Part shown: in pieces, positions 23,923 through 33,073 of the stretch
Numbering within the stretch: position 1 is the stretch's first letter
Layout of the letters: every line of letters starts with the position of its first letter
Assembly: GCA_012519695.1 (NCBI GenBank)
Contig: JAAYPT010000012.1
Location: forward strand, 1-63,279
DNA: 63,279 nucleotides
Direction: 5' to 3'
Source: Clostridiales bacterium
GTDB lineage: Bacteria > Bacillota > Clostridia > Lachnospirales > Lachnospiraceae
Position numbers and translations under genes: made by a program
Notes under the pieces: model-generated
What the model was told of the DNA's origin: nothing
What the model saw: the letters and a program-made list of their open reading frames with translations, nothing else
The model's database searches: none

Positions 23923-25341
23923 ATGGAGAACAAATTTAAATTTTACAATACGCTTAGCAGAAAGGTAGAAACTTTGATTCCAAATGAGGATGGAAAAATC
24001 GCAATGTATACTTGTGGACCGACAGTATATCATTTCGCTCATATTGGAAATCTCAGAAGCTACATTATGGAAGATGTACTGGAAAAAACATTACGTTATT
24101 TAGGATATGACGTAAAGAGAGTTATGAATATTACCGATGTAGGACATTTATCCAGTGACGCAGATACTGGAGAAGATAAGATGTTAAAAGGTGCAAAAAG
24201 AGAGCATAAAACGGTAATGGAAATAGCAAAATTCTATACTGATAAGTTTTTTGAAGATTGTGAAAAATTAAATGTAAAAAGACCGGATGTAGTAGAACCG
24301 GCAACAAACTGTATAGACGATTTCATTCATATGATAGAGGTACTTTTAGAAAAAGGTTATGCATATCAGGCAGGAGGAAACGTATATTTTGATACCTCCA
24401 AACTAAAGGATTACTATGTATTTTCCACTCAGAGCGAAAAAGAGCTGTTGGTAGGAGTTCGTGATGATGTGCAGGAAGATACCAATAAGAAGAATAAAAA
24501 CGACTTTGTACTGTGGTTTACAAAATCAAAGTTTGAAGATCAGGCATTAAAATGGGATAGTCCATGGGGGGTGGGATATCCGGGCTGGCATATAGAGTGT
24601 TCCTGCATCAGTATGAAGCACTTAGGCGAATATATGGATATTCATTGTGGTGGTGTAGATAATATTTTCCCACATCATACCAATGAAATCGCACAGTCAG
24701 AAAGCTATACCGGACATAAGTGGTGCAATTATTGGTTCCATGTACAGTATTTAAATGATAAGTCTGGAAAAATGAGTAAGTCCAAGGGTGACTTTTTAAC
24801 CGTATCATTATTAGAAGAAAAGGGATATGATCCAATCGTATATCGTATGTTCTGCTTGCAGTCACACTATCGAAAACCATTGGAATTTTCCTACGAAGCA
24901 TTGGATAATATCAAGTCAGCTTATGTAAAATTAGTGAAACGTATTCAGGAATTAAAAGAAGACGGAGCAGTAGAGCAGGAAAAATTTCAGGAATATAAAG
25001 AACGATTTGAAAATGAGCTTTGCAACGATTTGAACACTTCTATGGCAATTACCGTTGTTTATGACTTGTTAAAGGCAGATATGAATGATGCTACGAAACG
25101 TGCGTTAATTCAGGACTTTGACCAGGTGCTTTCCTTGAATTTACTTACAGCAGTCGTAGAAGATACAAGTGCTGGCGTAGATGAAGAGATGGAAGCGTAT
25201 ATTCTTCAAATGATAGAAGAAAGAAAGGCTGCCAAAAAGGAAAAGAACTTTGCACGGGCAGATGAAATTCGTGATACACTGTTAGAAAAAGGCATTATAT
25301 TGGAAGATACCAGAGAAGGGGTAAAATGGAAAAAGGCTTAA
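23923..25341 (+). CDS. cysS: Cysteinyl-tRNA synthetase
   Basis: Class I synthetase charging tRNA-Cys, 472 residues. It shows the Zn-site Cys and HIGH-type motif TCGPTVYHFAHIGNLRS near residue 27, the Zn ligands in HIECSCISMKHLGEYMDIH, and KMSKSKG near residue 285. The C-terminal helical anticodon-binding domain ends in EILEDTREGVKWKK-type sequence. It is cotranscribed with cysE behind the Cys T-box, so supply and charging of Cys are controlled together. It overlaps mrnC by 16 bp. Confidence 0.97.
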   Translation: MENKFKFYNTLSRKVETLIPNEDGKIAMYTCGPTVYHFAHIGNLRSYIMEDVLEKTLRYLGYDVKRVMNITDVGHLSSDADTGEDKMLKGAKREHKTVMEIAKFYTDKFFEDCEKLNVKRPDVVEPATNCIDDFIHMIEVLLEKGYAYQAGGNVYFDTSKLKDYYVFSTQSEKELLVGVRDDVQEDTNKKNKNDFVLWFTKSKFEDQALKWDSPWGVGYPGWHIECSCISMKHLGEYMDIHCGGVDNIFPHHTNEIAQSESYTGHKWCNYWFHVQYLNDKSGKMSKSKGDFLTVSLLEEKGYDPIVYRMFCLQSHYRKPLEFSYEALDNIKSAYVKLVKRIQELKEDGAVEQEKFQEYKERFENELCNDLNTSMAITVVYDLLKADMNDATKRALIQDFDQVLSLNLLTAVVEDTSAGVDEEMEAYILQMIEERKAAKKEKNFARADEIRDTLLEKGIILEDTREGVKWKKA

Positions 25342-25760
25342 ATGAATATATATTAAGAAAATTTGGCATGGAGCATGTAGATATCCGAAGTTATTCTCCG
25401 TTAGCATTAGCGTATATTGGAGATGGAATCTATGACTTAGTGATTCGTTCCATGATTGTTGGAAAAGGAAATACCCATGCCAACCAATTACATCGCCAGA
25501 CCAGTCAGTTAGTAAAGGCGCAGACACAGTCTGATATGATAGAGATATTAAAACCACAACTAACAGAAAAAGAAATGGCGGTATATAAGCGCGGAAGAAA
25601 TGCAAAATCACCTACAATGGCAAAAAATGCCTCTATGTCCGATTATCGAAGGGCAACGGGATTTGAAGCATTAATGGGCTACCTTTATCTGGAAAATCAG
25701 ATGGAGCGTATGATGGAACTAATAAAAATAGGACTAATAGGAATTGGAAAGGAACCATAG
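25326..25760 (+). CDS. mrnC: Mini-ribonuclease 3
   Basis: MrnC trims the 23S rRNA precursor in Firmicutes. It is an RNase III catalytic domain without dsRNA-binding domain. 144 residues: SPLALAYIGDGIYDLVIRS holds the catalytic Asp, and NAKSPTMAKNASMSDYRRATGF and EALMGYLYL hold the other acidic residue. It overlaps the end of cysS, with GAGAAGGGG as RBS, and its TAG overlaps the GTG of rlmB by one base. Confidence 0.93.
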   Translation: MEKGLNEYILRKFGMEHVDIRSYSPLALAYIGDGIYDLVIRSMIVGKGNTHANQLHRQTSQLVKAQTQSDMIEILKPQLTEKEMAVYKRGRNAKSPTMAKNASMSDYRRATGFEALMGYLYLENQMERMMELIKIGLIGIGKEP

Positions 25761-26500
25761 TGAGATACGAAGAATTAACCATAGAAGGAAGAAATGCAGT
25801 TATGGAGGCGTTTCGTTCCGGAAAAACCATAGATAAGATATTTGTACTGGATGGCTGTCAGGATGGACCGATTCGCTCAATTACCAGAGAAGCGAGAAAG
25901 CATGACACCATTATTAATTATGTAAGCAAGGAAAGATTAGACCAGCTTTCCGAAACAAAAAAACATCAGGGTGTAATTGCTTTTGCAGCAGCCTATGAAT
26001 ATGCAGAAGTAGAAGATATTTTAAAGCTGGCAGAAGAAAAGGGTGAGCCACCGTTTATTATTTTGTTGGATAATATCGAAGATCCACACAATTTAGGTGC
26101 GATTATCCGTACAGCAAATCTGGCAGGAGCACATGGAGCCATTATCCCAAAACGCCGGGCAGTAGGATTAACTGCAACCGTTGCCAAAACTTCAGCGGGA
26201 GCAATTAACTATACTCCGGTTGCCAAAGTAACAAATCTTTCCAATACCATTAAAGAATTGAAAGATAAGGGATTATGGTTTGTTTGCGCAGATATGGGCG
26301 GAACCAATATGTACCAATTAGATTTAAAAGGTCCGATAGGATTAGTAATCGGAAGTGAAGGGGAAGGCGTCAGCAAATTGGTAAGGGAAAATTGCGACTT
26401 TATTGCATCCATTCCCATGAAGGGAGATATTGATTCCTTAAATGCATCTGTTGCAGCAGGTGTACTGGCATATGAAATCGTAAGACAGAGAATGCAGTAA
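25760..26500 (+). CDS. rlmB: 23S rRNA (guanosine-2'-O)-methyltransferase RlmB
   Basis: SpoU-type SPOUT methyltransferase for 23S rRNA G2251. 246 residues from GTG 25760. The N-terminal substrate-binding domain (YEELTIEGRNAVMEAFRSGK) is followed by the SPOUT fold with LLDNIEDPHNLGAIIRTANL, LVIGSEGEGVSKLVREN and IPMKGDIDSLNASVAAGV, the trefoil-knot SAM site. Translation is coupled to mrnC by a one-base overlap. Confidence 0.95.
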   Translation: MRYEELTIEGRNAVMEAFRSGKTIDKIFVLDGCQDGPIRSITREARKHDTIINYVSKERLDQLSETKKHQGVIAFAAAYEYAEVEDILKLAEEKGEPPFIILLDNIEDPHNLGAIIRTANLAGAHGAIIPKRRAVGLTATVAKTSAGAINYTPVAKVTNLSNTIKELKDKGLWFVCADMGGTNMYQLDLKGPIGLVIGSEGEGVSKLVRENCDFIASIPMKGDIDSLNASVAAGVLAYEIVRQRMQ

Positions 26501-26522
26501 AAGAGGAGCATAAGGGAGAAGA

Positions 26523-27137
26523 ATGCAAAAGTTTGACGAGTATAAAAATGATTCAGATGAAGAACTGATAGAGCAGTTGCGAAATGGGAAGAAGGACATC
26601 ATAGATTATATTATGGACAAGTATAAGTATCTGGTTCGAAAGCGGGCAAATGCCATGTTTTTGATTGGTGGAGATACAGATGACTTGATTCAAGAGGGAA
26701 TGATTGGACTTTTTAAGGCAGTCAGAGACTATAATAGAGAAAAAGATGCATCATTTTCCCATTTTGCGGATATTTGTATTGCAAGACAGATTTATAGTGC
26801 AGTAGAAGCTTCTCAACGAAAAAAACATCAGCCTTTGAATAGTTATATTTCTTTGAACAGCGAAGCGGGTACCGAAGGAAATGATTCCTTTTTGGATTTG
26901 CTGGAATCCTTTGAAAATGGAAATCCGGAGCAGTTGTTGATTGATAGAGAAAATGTAATGGCGATTCAAGAAAAAGCCAAGAAAGCATTAAGCAAGATGG
27001 AATGGGAAGTATTAGAATATCACTTGCAAGGGTTGAATTATCGGCAGATTGCAGAATGTATGGAACGAGAGCCTAAGGCAATCGATAATGCACTTCAGCG
27101 AATCCGTAGTAAACTATCATTGGATTGTAAAGAATAA
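26523..27137 (+). CDS. sigH: RNA polymerase sigma-H factor (Spo0H type)
   Basis: 204 residues. Region 2 shows YKYLVRKRANAMFLIGGDTD, DLIQEGMIGLFKAVRDYN and HFADICIARQIYSAVE; region 4 shows LSKMEWEVLEYHLQGLNYRQ and KAIDNALQRIRSKL. In Bacilli and Clostridia SigH controls early sporulation and transition-phase genes. The position after rlmB is the usual Firmicute one, except that the yacP gene found between them in Bacillus is absent. RBS AAGGGAGA. Confidence 0.92.
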   Translation: MQKFDEYKNDSDEELIEQLRNGKKDIIDYIMDKYKYLVRKRANAMFLIGGDTDDLIQEGMIGLFKAVRDYNREKDASFSHFADICIARQIYSAVEASQRKKHQPLNSYISLNSEAGTEGNDSFLDLLESFENGNPEQLLIDRENVMAIQEKAKKALSKMEWEVLEYHLQGLNYRQIAECMEREPKAIDNALQRIRSKLSLDCKE

Positions 27138-27156
27138 AGAAAAAGTAAAAAATATC

Positions 27157-27185
27157 TTGACAATAGCCACAACATATAGTATATT
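27157..27185 (+). promoter_or_regulatory. Promoter of tRNA-Thr
   Basis: TTGACA at 27157-27162, 17-bp spacer, TATATT at 27180-27185. Confidence 0.8.
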
Positions 27186-27215
27186 AGTCAAGTCGGTTGC
27201 AGATGTAATCGTGAT

Positions 27216-27288
27216 GCTGGCGTGGCACAGTCGGTAGCGCACCTCATTGGTAGTGAGGAGGTCACGGGTTCGATTCCCGTCGCTAGCT
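27216..27288 (+). tRNA. trnT: tRNA-Thr (anticodon GGT)
   Basis: 73 nt. The acceptor GCTGGCG pairs with CGCTAGC (one G-T). The anticodon stem CCTCA/TGAGG carries the loop TTGGTAG with anticodon GGT. The T arm has CGGGTTCGATTCCCG. No encoded CCA. Confidence 0.95.
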
Positions 27289-27296
27289 CTTATAAG

Positions 27297-27331
27297 CACT
27301 AAGATTTCGAAAGAGATTTTAGTGTTTTTTT
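27297..27331 (+). terminator. Terminator of tRNA-Thr
   Basis: CACTAA (27297-27302) pairs with TTAGTG (27319-27324), extended by GAT/ATT pairing, then seven T. A fragment of the dispersed repeat (TGTGCATAAAAATA) follows from 27331. Confidence 0.8.
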
Positions 27332-27445
27332 GTGCATAAAAATACTAGTATTTCCAGAGCGTTTCTGCTACAATAAATCATATGGACAATCGGGATTCTC
27401 TACAATGGAGTCCTTTTAGAAAATAGAAGTGAAGGAGTGTTAAAA

Positions 27446-28348
27446 ATGGCAGAATCTATGGAAGACTACAAGGAAGAATTAGAGGCATCTTTTCGTAAAA
27501 TCCAAGAGGGAGATATCATTACCGGAACTGTTATCGATGTAAAAGAAGATGAAGTAACACTGGATTTGAAATATTATGCACAGGGCGTGATTAAGAAAGA
27601 AGATTTAAGCAATGATCCAAACTTTCAGGTAATGGAAGAAATACATGTGGGTGATGAATTAGAGGCAACTGTAGTAAGTAACGATGATGGACAGGGAAAC
27701 ATCCGACTTTCCAGAAAAGAAGCCAATGAGGTGTTAGCTTGGGAAAAATTGAACGAATATAAGGAAGAAGAGACAATTCTTTCTGTAAAGATTGCAGGAA
27801 TTGTACCAAGTGGTGTAGTAGCATATGTAGAAGGAATTCGCGGATTTATTCCGGCATCCCAATTAGCACTTTCTTATGTAGAAGCAACCGAAGAATGGTT
27901 GGGAAAAACCGTGGATGTTCGTGTAATTGATGTGGATGAGGCAAAGAAAAAACTGGTACTTTCCGCCAAGGTCATCTTAAAAGAAAAGGAACAGGAAGAA
28001 CATAATCATAAGATTGCTATGTTGGTTCCGGGAAGTATCTTAGAAGGAACGGTAGAAAATCTTATGCCTTATGGAGCATTTATAGATTTAGGAGATGGCA
28101 TCAGCGGATTGGTGCACATTTCACAGATTTCTCAAAAGAGAATCGGAAAGCCATCAGAAGTCTTAAAAGAAGGACAGAAGGTAAAAGTTAAAGTATTAAA
28201 CACCAATGATAATAAAGTAAGTCTTAGTATGAAAGCATTAGAGGAAGAAATGATAGATACACAGCAGACAGGGTCTGTAGAAGAATATGTTTCAAATGAG
28301 AGTGCATCTACAAGTCTGGGAGATTTATTGTCCAAACTGAAACTGTAG
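27446..28348 (+). CDS. S1 RNA-binding domain protein (ribosomal protein S1 homolog)
   Basis: 300 residues with three S1 domains. The first is at about 18-85 (GDIITGTVIDVKEDEVTLDL), the second at about 103-165 (ILSVKIAGIVPSGVVAYVEG, GFIPASQL), the third at about 183-255 (GSILEGTVENLMPYGAFIDL, GLVHISQISQKR). The last is the most canonical. Short S1 homologs of this kind occur throughout Clostridia and may act in translation or RNA stability. ATG 27446 has AAGGAG at proper distance; the GTG at 27437 is rejected. Confidence 0.9.
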   Translation: MAESMEDYKEELEASFRKIQEGDIITGTVIDVKEDEVTLDLKYYAQGVIKKEDLSNDPNFQVMEEIHVGDELEATVVSNDDGQGNIRLSRKEANEVLAWEKLNEYKEEETILSVKIAGIVPSGVVAYVEGIRGFIPASQLALSYVEATEEWLGKTVDVRVIDVDEAKKKLVLSAKVILKEKEQEEHNHKIAMLVPGSILEGTVENLMPYGAFIDLGDGISGLVHISQISQKRIGKPSEVLKEGQKVKVKVLNTNDNKVSLSMKALEEEMIDTQQTGSVEEYVSNESASTSLGDLLSKLKL

Positions 28349-28375
28349 AAAGTACAAGCGGAAGGAGTAGGAGTA

Positions 28376-29167
28376 ATGAGAGTAAATGCAATTCAAGGAA
28401 CGGATACCAATACAGCGGTAGAACAGAATCGCGCTGTAAATAGTACAGAAAACTTTTCATCTTATTTGCAAACAACAGCATCTTTAGAAGAAATTTTTAC
28501 AGAAGCATCAGAACGATACAATGTGCCAAAGGATTTAATTAAGGCGATTGCAAAGACAGAGTCTGATTTTAATCCAAATGCAACCTCAGGTTCAGGTGCT
28601 CAGGGACTGATGCAGTTGATGCCGGCAACAGCCAGAGAATTGGGCGTAGAGGACGCATATGACCCGTATCAGAACGTCATGGGCGGAACAAAGTATATCA
28701 GTCAGTTGTTGAACAAATATAATGGCGATGTAAAGCTTGCACTAGCAGCCTATAATGCCGGAAGTGGAAATGTAGCAAAATACGGTGGAATCCCACCATT
28801 TAAAGAAACACAAAATTATGTGGTAAAAGTTACAAATTATATGAATGGTGGCGTTCAGGTACCGGAGGCTTATTATTCTGCTTCAGGAGCGAACGGAACA
28901 ACCGGTGCCAACAACAGTACCGGAACAGTAGCAGCGGCTTCCGTAGAAGAAGCAGAGGATAATTATTTCAAAGATACACTAAATCAGTTATTTTCCTATG
29001 ATGATTATCTCAGATTTATAGATTTGTATACAAAAGTACAGCAGGAACAAAAGGAAAAAGAGAAGGAAGAGGAAGAAAAACAACCGGGAATTTCAGATTC
29101 TTATTATTCTTATCAGGAAATTAAATACAATCCGGCAGTGCTTGGAATTATAAACAGTAACAATTAA
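28376..29167 (+). CDS. Lytic transglycosylase (SLT domain)
   Basis: 263 residues. The SLT catalytic domain is at about 37-160: [14 protein letters not shown] contains the catalytic Glu, followed by [16 protein letters not shown] and [18 protein letters not shown]. No signal peptide is visible at the N-terminus, which is polar and Thr/Asn-rich. This is unusual for an enzyme acting on peptidoglycan and recalls flagellum-associated transglycosylases of Clostridia. The C-terminus is a Lys/Glu-rich stretch. RBS GGAAGGAG. It lies 27 bp after the S1 gene and 13 bp before dut, so the three may be cotranscribed. Confidence 0.9.
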   Translation: MRVNAIQGTDTNTAVEQNRAVNSTENFSSYLQTTASLEEIFTEASERYNVPKDLIKAIAKTESDFNPNATSGSGAQGLMQLMPATARELGVEDAYDPYQNVMGGTKYISQLLNKYNGDVKLALAAYNAGSGNVAKYGGIPPFKETQNYVVKVTNYMNGGVQVPEAYYSASGANGTTGANNSTGTVAAASVEEAEDNYFKDTLNQLFSYDDYLRFIDLYTKVQQEQKEKEKEEEEKQPGISDSYYSYQEIKYNPAVLGIINSNN

Positions 29168-29180
29168 GCAGGAGACAGAA

Positions 29181-29615
29181 ATGGAAACAATTAAAATTAA
29201 ATATTTTACCGAAGAAATTGACAAACTCACCTATATTGACGGAAAGTCTGACTGGATTGATTTAAGAGCCAGTGAGACCGTAGAGTTAAAGGCAGGAGAA
29301 TTCAAGTTAATTCCATTAGGAGTAGCAATGGAGTTGCCAAAAGGTTATGAGGCACATGTAGTACCGAGAAGTTCTACTTTTAAAAATTATGGGGTTTTAC
29401 AGGTGAACAGTTGCGGTATTATAGATGGAAGCTATTGCGGCGATGATGACATGTGGAGAATGCCGGTATATGCAACAAGAGATACTGTTATTCAGAAAAA
29501 TGACAGAATCTGTCAGTTCCGCATTGTGGAAAATCAGCCGAAAATAGAATTTCAGCAGGTAGCTTCTCTGGAAAATGCAAATCGAGGAGGGTTTGGAAGT
29601 ACCGGTAAAAATTAA
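29181..29615 (+). CDS. dut: Deoxyuridine 5'-triphosphate nucleotidohydrolase
   Basis: Trimeric dUTPase that hydrolyses dUTP to dUMP. 144 residues with the five motifs recognisable: [45 protein letters not shown] and the C-terminal P-loop-like [10 protein letters not shown]. The length is normal for the trimeric family. RBS AGGAGA before the ATG. Confidence 0.95.
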   Translation: METIKIKYFTEEIDKLTYIDGKSDWIDLRASETVELKAGEFKLIPLGVAMELPKGYEAHVVPRSSTFKNYGVLQVNSCGIIDGSYCGDDDMWRMPVYATRDTVIQKNDRICQFRIVENQPKIEFQQVASLENANRGGFGSTGKN

Positions 29616-29643
29616 TAGCTGACGTAAGGCGGGAGGGATTACT

Positions 29644-30288
29644 ATGGAGAAACGTATGGTAAAGTTTTACGCAAAGGACAGTAATAAGGTAGCAATTCAT
29701 GCGGTGCCGGGGCATTTTTCAACAGGACATTCGCATATTAATTACTACATTAATATTACAAGTCTGAAAAGTCGTGTGAGTGAAGCACGAGAGTTAGCAA
29801 AGCTATTGGCAGCAAAGTTTACAAGCAATATTACCATTGATACGATTGTTTGTATGGATGGAATGGAAGTAGTTGGAGCTTTTTTAGCGGAAGAGCTGGA
29901 AAAACGTGACGTTATGACCATTACCAATTTACACGAAACGGTATATGTAGTTCCACCGGAGTTTAATGCAAGTAATCAAATGATTTTTCGAGATAACTCC
30001 ATCCCTGCAATTCAGGGAAAACATGTGTTGTTACTATTAGCAACTACAACGACAGGTGTCACTATTCGACAGAGCTTAGAATGTATTCGTTATTATGGTG
30101 GAACTGTAGTTGGTGTGGTTTCGGCATTTAGTACGGTAAAAGAAGTAGAAGGATTTACTGTAGAGTGTGCTTTCAACGAGGAAGATGTTCCGGGATATGC
30201 GGCATATCCGGTAGAGGAATGCCCATTTTGTAAAAAGGGACATCGTGTAGAAGCTATGGTAAATGGATTCGGATATTCCAAATTATAA
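29644..30288 (+). CDS. PyrE-like phosphoribosyltransferase family protein with altered PRPP loop
   Basis: 214 residues with an orotate-phosphoribosyltransferase-like fold and the C-terminal ECPFCKKG segment typical of PyrE. In active type I PRTases the PRPP loop reads hhhhDDhhTTG; here it is VLLLLATTTTGVTIRQSLE, with both acidic residues replaced. Catalysis is therefore doubtful, and a regulatory role is possible. RBS GGGAGGG before the ATG. It is the last gene before a strong terminator, 28 bp after dut. Confidence 0.78.
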   Translation: MEKRMVKFYAKDSNKVAIHAVPGHFSTGHSHINYYINITSLKSRVSEARELAKLLAAKFTSNITIDTIVCMDGMEVVGAFLAEELEKRDVMTITNLHETVYVVPPEFNASNQMIFRDNSIPAIQGKHVLLLLATTTTGVTIRQSLECIRYYGGTVVGVVSAFSTVKEVEGFTVECAFNEEDVPGYAAYPVEECPFCKKGHRVEAMVNGFGYSKL

Positions 30289-30349
30289 AGACGGGTTCGT
30301 CAAACTGTACAGAAAAGAGAACAAAATTCGTTAAAGTGACGAAGAAGTA

Positions 30350-30402
30350 AAAAAGCCACATGCTTTCTTGGCGGAAATGACAAGAAAGCATGTGGTTTTT
30401 TG
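30350..30402 (+). terminator. Strong rho-independent terminator
   Basis: The arms 30350-30370 (AAAAAGCCACATGCTTTC...) and 30381-30401 (...GAAAGCATGTGGTTTTTT) form a 20-bp stem with one G-T-type mismatch and a 10-base loop. Confidence 0.92.
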
Positions 30403-30498
30403 TGGATATAACAGATGCAATTTTCCATAGGATTTGGTACCATTAGTTCAGAAAATAAATTCTGCGGGGCAGAATAAAACACAGGAGGTAATTCAAAA

Positions 30499-31611
30499 AT
30501 GGCAAGTTTATCATTAAAGAACATTTGTAAAGTATATCCAAACGGATTTGAAGCAGTAAAAGACTTCAACCTTGAAGTTGCAGACAAGGAATTCATCATC
30601 TTCGTAGGACCATCAGGATGTGGTAAATCTACTACACTTCGTATGATCGCTGGTTTGGAAGAAATTTCTTCCGGAGAGCTTTCTATCGATGGAAAGATTG
30701 TAAATGACGTAGAACCTAAGGACAGAGATATCGCAATGGTATTCCAGAACTATGCTTTGTATCCACATATGACTGTATTTGATAATATGGCATTCGGATT
30801 AAAGTTAAGAAAAGTTCCAAAGGCTGAAATCAAACAGAAAGTAGAAGAAGCAGCAAGAATCCTTGACCTTGAAAAATTATTAGATCGTAAACCAAAGGCT
30901 TTATCCGGTGGACAGAGACAGCGTGTTGCTATGGGGCGTGCAATTGTTCGTGAGCCTAAGGTATTCTTAATGGACGAACCTTTATCTAACTTGGATGCTA
31001 AGTTAAGAGTTCAGATGCGTTCTGAAATCGCTGCATTACACCAGAGATTAGGTGCTACAATCATCTATGTAACACATGACCAGACAGAAGCTATGACATT
31101 AGGAACCAGAATCGTTGTATTAAAAGATGGTATCATCCAGCAGGTAGATTCTCCACAAAAATTATACAATGAGCCAGATAACTTATTCGTAGCTGGATTC
31201 ATCGGATCTCCTCAGATGAACTTCATCGATGCAAAATGTGCTGTAGAAGGAGATAAAGCTACATTATCCTTCGGTGAAACTACTATTACATTACCACCAG
31301 CAAAATCTAAGAAACTTGCAGATGGCGGATATAATGGAAAGACTGTTGTACTTGGTATTCGTCCAGAAGATGTAGACGATTCCCAGATTGCAATCGAAAC
31401 ACATAAAGAAAGCTCATTCTCAACAACAGTAACAGGATACGAATTACTTGGTTCTGAAGTATTATTATACTTCAACGTAGAAGGAACAAGCATGACTGCA
31501 AAGGTTGATTCTAGAACACCTGCACGTCTTGGAGATAACATCCGTTTAGCTATTGATGTAGAGAAGATTCATGTATTCGATAAGGAAACAGAATTGACAA
31601 TTACTCACTAA
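30499..31611 (+). CDS. msmK: Sugar ABC transporter ATPase (MsmK/UgpC type)
   Basis: 370-residue ATPase of carbohydrate importers. Walker A FVGPSGCGKSTTLRM, Q-loop MVFQNYALYPHMTV, signature LSGGQRQRVAMGRA, Walker B VFLMDEPLSNLDA and H-loop YVTHDQTEA are present. The C-terminal TOBE/regulatory domain carries GIRPEDVDD. No permease or binding protein is adjacent, so it is likely a shared ATPase serving several importers, as MsmK does in streptococci. RBS AGGAGG. A strong terminator follows. Codon use here is markedly more C-ended than in neighbours, suggesting high expression. Confidence 0.95.
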   Translation: MASLSLKNICKVYPNGFEAVKDFNLEVADKEFIIFVGPSGCGKSTTLRMIAGLEEISSGELSIDGKIVNDVEPKDRDIAMVFQNYALYPHMTVFDNMAFGLKLRKVPKAEIKQKVEEAARILDLEKLLDRKPKALSGGQRQRVAMGRAIVREPKVFLMDEPLSNLDAKLRVQMRSEIAALHQRLGATIIYVTHDQTEAMTLGTRIVVLKDGIIQQVDSPQKLYNEPDNLFVAGFIGSPQMNFIDAKCAVEGDKATLSFGETTITLPPAKSKKLADGGYNGKTVVLGIRPEDVDDSQIAIETHKESSFSTTVTGYELLGSEVLLYFNVEGTSMTAKVDSRTPARLGDNIRLAIDVEKIHVFDKETELTITH

Positions 31612-31647
31612 TTCGGTAATATAATTTCATACACTATGTATGATTTG

Positions 31648-31680
31648 GGAGTAACACATGAGTGTGTTACTCCTTTTTTT
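31648..31680 (+). terminator. Terminator of msmK
   Basis: GGAGTAACACA (31648-31658) pairs with TGTGTTACTCC (31663-31673), then seven T. Confidence 0.93.
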
Positions 31681-31751
31681 CGTGAGTAGCGAGGAAATGT
31701 TATTTATAATTTGTGAAAGATAGTTTGTGAAAGTTTGAAGGCGATTTGTAG

Positions 31752-31890
31752 TATAATATGTCCAAAGCCCATCGCTAAATGCGATGGGAGTAATTGCGTA
31801 GAAATTGCACTCGGAAAACGAGTTTTCCAGATGCAATTTTAACGCAATCTGTCCTTGCTGCTGTGCAGCATGACCTTTGGACATATTATA
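31752..31890. other. 139-bp cloverleaf-like palindrome (unknown element or structured RNA)
   Basis: A perfect 16-bp terminal inverted repeat, TATAATATGTCCAAAG (31752-31767) and CTTTGGACATATTATA (31875-31890), encloses three further hairpins. Hairpin one is CCCATCGC/GCGATGGG (31768-31775, 31781-31788). Hairpin two is ATTGCGT/ACGCAAT (31793-31799, 31842-31848) with inner AAATTGCA/TGCAATTT (31802-31809, 31832-31839). Hairpin three is TGCTGC/GCAGCA (31856-31861, 31865-31870). It is non-coding. It lies between the msmK terminator and the CdaR-type regulator. It may be a miniature mobile element, a small RNA, or a leader of the regulator gene. Confidence 0.7.
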
Positions 31891-31940
31891 GTTATACAAT
31901 CTCTTCCAAACATACAAAGTAAGAAAGGAATACGAATGTT

Positions 31941-33041
31941 ATGTTATCAAATCATAAATTGCAGGTTACTTTAGAGGAAATTAAGGAAATTTCCAGAATA
32001 GATCTTGCTCTTTATAGTGATAAAGGAAAGCTTTTAGCTTCTACTTATGAAGAAGAAGGGGATATGGAAGATGCCATTCGCTTTTTTGCAGATTCCATGG
32101 CTGAAAGTCAGATGTTATCTGGATGTCATTTTTTTAAAGTACTAATAGAAAATGAGTTAGAATATATTCTTTTGGCAAAAGCGACCAGTGAAGAGGCCTA
32201 TATGATAGGAAGACTTGCAGTATGTCAAATAAGAAATATGGTAAGCGCATATCGTGAACAGTTTGACCGCAACAGCTTTATGCAGAATGTGGTATTGGGA
32301 AATATGCTGGTTGTGGATATGTATAACAAAGCGAAAAAGTTACATATAGAACCTGCACAACGTGTCGTTTTTATTATAGAGGTATCAGGGAAAAAAGATG
32401 GTATTGTAATGGAAACGGTAAAAAATCTGTTTGTTTCCACTACGAGAGACTTTGTAACAGAGGTAGACGAGAAATCGGTAATATTGGTAAAAGATGTTAG
32501 AGATATGCCGGAGGATGAAGAACTGGTAGAATTAGCTAAAATGTTAGTTGACAACCTTCATACAGAAGCAATGGTAAAGGTTCGAGTGGGGTTTGGTAAT
32601 AGAGTAGATTTACTTCAGGATATTACCCGTTCCTATCAGGAAGCAAGAATGGCATTAGAGGTAGGAAGTATTTTCTATGCGGAAAGCGATACCGTGTCTT
32701 ACAGTAAATTGGGAATCGGGCGTTTGATTTATCAGTTGCCTACAAGTCTGTGTGAGATGTTTTTGAAGGAAGTATTTGGGGAAAAAGTGCCGGATGGATT
32801 TGACGAAGAAACAACGGTAACTATTCAGAAGTTTTTTGAGAATAATCTGAACATATCAGAGACTGCACGACAGTTGTATGTTCATAGAAATACCTTGGTA
32901 TATCGTTTGGAGCGAATTGAAAAAATGCTGGGACTGGATATTCGTACCTTTGAGGATGCAATGTTATTTAAAATTGCATTAATGGTAATTTCCAATATGA
33001 ATTATCAAAAGAGTCTGATAGAAATAAAAGAAGAAGAATAA
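31941..33041 (+). CDS. CdaR/PucR-type helix-turn-helix regulator
   Basis: 366 residues. The N-terminal ~130 residues resemble the putative sugar diacid recognition domain (LEEIKEISRIDLALYSDKGK). The middle is a GGDEF-like CdaR domain, and the C-terminal PucR-type HTH reads FFENNLNISETARQLYVHRN followed by TLVYRLERIEKMLGLDIR. Members activate sugar-acid or related catabolic genes in response to a ligand. AAAGGAA lies 10 bases before ATG 31941; an ATG at 31936 in another frame stops quickly. No catabolic gene is adjacent. Confidence 0.83.
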   Translation: MLSNHKLQVTLEEIKEISRIDLALYSDKGKLLASTYEEEGDMEDAIRFFADSMAESQMLSGCHFFKVLIENELEYILLAKATSEEAYMIGRLAVCQIRNMVSAYREQFDRNSFMQNVVLGNMLVVDMYNKAKKLHIEPAQRVVFIIEVSGKKDGIVMETVKNLFVSTTRDFVTEVDEKSVILVKDVRDMPEDEELVELAKMLVDNLHTEAMVKVRVGFGNRVDLLQDITRSYQEARMALEVGSIFYAESDTVSYSKLGIGRLIYQLPTSLCEMFLKEVFGEKVPDGFDEETTVTIQKFFENNLNISETARQLYVHRNTLVYRLERIEKMLGLDIRTFEDAMLFKIALMVISNMNYQKSLIEIKEEE

Positions 33042-33073
33042 GTGGGGAATAAAATAGACAGAGGTGAGAAAAT

